The notes under the pieces are model-generated. The model saw only the letters and a list, made by a program, of their open reading frames with translations, was not told the DNA's origin and did no database searches. DNA of 30,290 nt from a virus. The stretch covers positions 1 to 30,290 of the IMG/VR virus record IMGVR_UViG_3300018083_000096. The stretch is one strand, 5' to 3'. Each line of letters starts with the position of its first letter. The stretch's first letter is position 1. This document shows, piece after piece, positions 28,636 to 30,290 of this stretch. The translations under genes and the position numbers were made by a program.

Positions 28636-30290
28636 ATGAGATTTCCGTCGTTGAGTGGGCAGCTAGTCTTCGCCGATACCGAAACCACGGGCCTCAGCTG
28701 GATTGAGGATTCCACGTTCGGGGTGTCGGTAAAGGTCGGGTTGGAGCAGCCCGCTGAGTATTACGACCTGCGAAAGACCCCACAGGCGATCGACTGGCTC
28801 AGGAACGAGCTGCCGTACGCCAAACGCTACATCAATCACAACGCGAAATTCGACTACCACTTCCTGCGGGAAGCCGGGGTTGACATGGACCGAGTGCCTG
28901 AGGTTGAGTGCACGATGGTCAACGCGGCGCTGATTGATGAACATAAGTACGAATATAACCTCGATGTCCTGTTGAAGGAGGCGGGGCTACCGGGGAAAGA
29001 GGACATCTGGAAGGAACTGGCCGCGATATTTGGCGGTGCGCCGACTTCCAAGGCACAGATCGGGAACCTATCACGCGCCCCGGTGGCGATCGCCGCAAAG
29101 TACGCCAATCGTGACGTTGACGGCACCGCGCAACTGTGGGCGTGGCAACAGGCAGAAATCACGCGGCAGGGCCTGGAGCGAATCGTGCACTTGGAGAGGC
29201 AAGTGCTCCCCGTCCTCGCTCGCATGGAATACCGGGGTGTCCGAGTCGACATCGAGAAAGCGGCCAGGGCAGTTATAAAATTCGACAAGTGGGCGATCGA
29301 CCTGCAACAACAGATCAACCAGATCGCGGGCAGGGATCTGAACGTCAACAGCAGCAAACAGATCATCGAGGTCCTCAAGCCAGAGAGACGCGCGGACGGC
29401 GCGTGGGTTCTCCAGGGGGCTATAGTCATACCCGCCACAGAAGGCGGTGCCCCGTCCGTGGGCGCGGAGACCCTACGCCGACTACCCGGGGACCTACCCG
29501 CAGCCATCCTGCGGCTGCGCAAAGTGATCAAGACGAGGGATACTTTCCTCAAGGGGCACATTCTCGGGCACCATGTTGGGGGAGTCATCCATTGTAACTA
29601 CAACCAAACGCGTGGCGACAACGAGCTTGGCACCGGTACCGGAAGGCTGAGCGTCAATGACCCCGCGCTTCAACAGATCCACAAACGGGACCCGGAACTC
29701 GCGTCAGTCGTGCGGGCCTGTTTCCTGCCGGATAAAGGGCAGGCTTGGTGCAGCGCCGACTGGGACCAAAAGGAATTCCGGTGGTTCGCCCACTTCGCGA
29801 AGAATCCCACCATCCTGGAAATGTACCGGAAGGATCCCAATACCGACTTCCACGCCGCCGTAGCGGAATTAACCGGCCTACCACGCAGTAACACACCCGG
29901 GATCAAGGGCAACGCCAAGCAGATCAATCTCGGGTTGGTATTCGGGATGGGGATGGGTCGACTGGCACTTGAGATGGGACTTCCGTACGAGGAAAGACAG
30001 GGCCGCCGGGGCAAATCCTATCTCGTGCCCGGGGTCGAAGCGGAACAGGTCTTCGAGAAATACCACCGAGCGGTGCCGGGGGTGAAGCAGCTGTTGGCTG
30101 ACGTTGACGCGGTTGCCTCCTCAAGGGGCTGGATCGAAACAGTCGGCGGGCGGCATATCCGGTTCCCACGGGGCGGCACCCATAAGGCAGCGGGCCTGTT
30201 ATTCCAGGGGTCCAGTGCCGATTGCATGAAGCAGAAAATGGTGGAGCTAGACAAGGAATTTGCGGGAACGGATACGGAATTGCTCCTGTC
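28636..30290 (+). CDS. family A DNA polymerase with 3'-5' exonuclease (C-terminus off edge)
   Basis: ATG 28636 with GGAGGA upstream; 551 residues seen. Exonuclease: FADTETTGL (D14, E16), INHNAKFDYHFL (66-77), YANRD (Y156, D160). Polymerase: template/fingers 'GTGRLSVNDPALQQI' (334-348), motif A WCSADWDQKEFRWF (371-384, D375 metal ligand, E380), motif B 'KGNAKQINLGLVFGMG' (424-439; K424, K428). The residue matching E. coli Pol I Phe762 is Leu432 and that matching Tyr766 is Phe436. 5'-3' exonuclease is absent, as in phage enzymes. Motif C (HDE) lies outside the window. It should replicate the phage genome with the nearby primase and helicases. Confidence 0.96.
   Translation, partial: MRFPSLSGQLVFADTETTGLSWIEDSTFGVSVKVGLEQPAEYYDLRKTPQAIDWLRNELPYAKRYINHNAKFDYHFLREAGVDMDRVPEVECTMVNAALIDEHKYEYNLDVLLKEAGLPGKEDIWKELAAIFGGAPTSKAQIGNLSRAPVAIAAKYANRDVDGTAQLWAWQQAEITRQGLERIVHLERQVLPVLARMEYRGVRVDIEKAARAVIKFDKWAIDLQQQINQIAGRDLNVNSSKQIIEVLKPERRADGAWVLQGAIVIPATEGGAPSVGAETLRRLPGDLPAAILRLRKVIKTRDTFLKGHILGHHVGGVIHCNYNQTRGDNELGTGTGRLSVNDPALQQIHKRDPELASVVRACFLPDKGQAWCSADWDQKEFRWFAHFAKNPTILEMYRKDPNTDFHAAVAELTGLPRSNTPGIKGNAKQINLGLVFGMGMGRLALEMGLPYEERQGRRGKSYLVPGVEAEQVFEKYHRAVPGVKQLLADVDAVASSRGWIETVGGRHIRFPRGGTHKAAGLLFQGSSADCMKQKMVELDKEFAGTDTELLL

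Noticed and set aside
1-30290. CRISPR array, tRNA genes, integrase or insertion sequences
   Set aside because: No direct repeat-spacer pattern, no tRNA-like cloverleaf seen by eye, and no recombinase or transposase motifs in any frame. A tRNA scan would be needed to exclude tRNAs fully.

Overview
This window is part of a tailed double-stranded DNA phage genome, or a prophage of that kind. It has a complete terminase, portal, scaffold, capsid and tail module plus a family A DNA polymerase replication module. It is GC-rich, uses AGGAG-type ribosome binding sites, and its promoters match bacterial sigma-70 sites. This suggests a Gram-negative, probably proteobacterial, host, though the host cannot be fixed from sequence alone. 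The SU10/DUF5309-like major capsid protein, P22-type portal, tandem adaptor genes, short tail gene list and absence of a tape measure or tail tube gene point to a podovirus-like virion. No integrase, repressor or lysis gene was recognised in the window.

The layout is divergent. From about 14.88 kb leftward, all genes lie on the minus strand and form the virion operon. In transcription order these are small terminase, large terminase, a short coiled protein, portal, a small helical protein, a metalloprotease-like virion-cluster protein, scaffold, major capsid, a small conserved protein, two tandemly duplicated head-tail adaptors, a P22 gp10-like beta-rich protein, a tail fibre or receptor-binding protein, a GNAT-like small protein and two Ala/Gly-rich proteins. 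The last of these runs off the left edge. Genes are tightly coupled, mostly by TAATG, TGATG or short overlaps. A candidate promoter just before the small terminase would give a leaderless mRNA, and a 15-bp palindrome sits immediately upstream of its -35 box.

From 15.3 kb rightward all genes are on the plus strand. Six promoters of one family recur (TTGTGC-like box, 17-bp GC-rich spacer, TGTGN-TATAAT). Four of them place a hairpin at or just after the predicted transcript start. They drive (1) a small protein with a conserved 'KLNVG..RMN.GN.IR' domain plus two tiny genes; (2) a run of small overlapping genes of unknown function, the usual form of phage takeover or accessory clusters; (3) a paralogue of the first protein carrying an SH3/KOW-like N-terminus and a histone H1-like Lys/Ala/Pro tail, followed by small genes; (4) a Cys-rich small protein, an AEP/TOTE-type primase, a small protein and a SNF2-like helicase; (5) small proteins, a 258-aa conserved protein and a UvrD-like helicase; (6) family A DNA polymerase with a 3'-5' exonuclease, cut by the right edge.

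Two intergenic stretches are rich in signals. Positions 14.88-15.31 kb hold an AT-rich island, three CGAAC-N4-GTTCG-type boxes and an inverted repeat. Positions 16.19-16.82 kb hold an 18-bp-period iteron-like array and several perfect palindromes. These are the best candidates for the lysis/lysogeny or early/late control region and possibly a replication origin.
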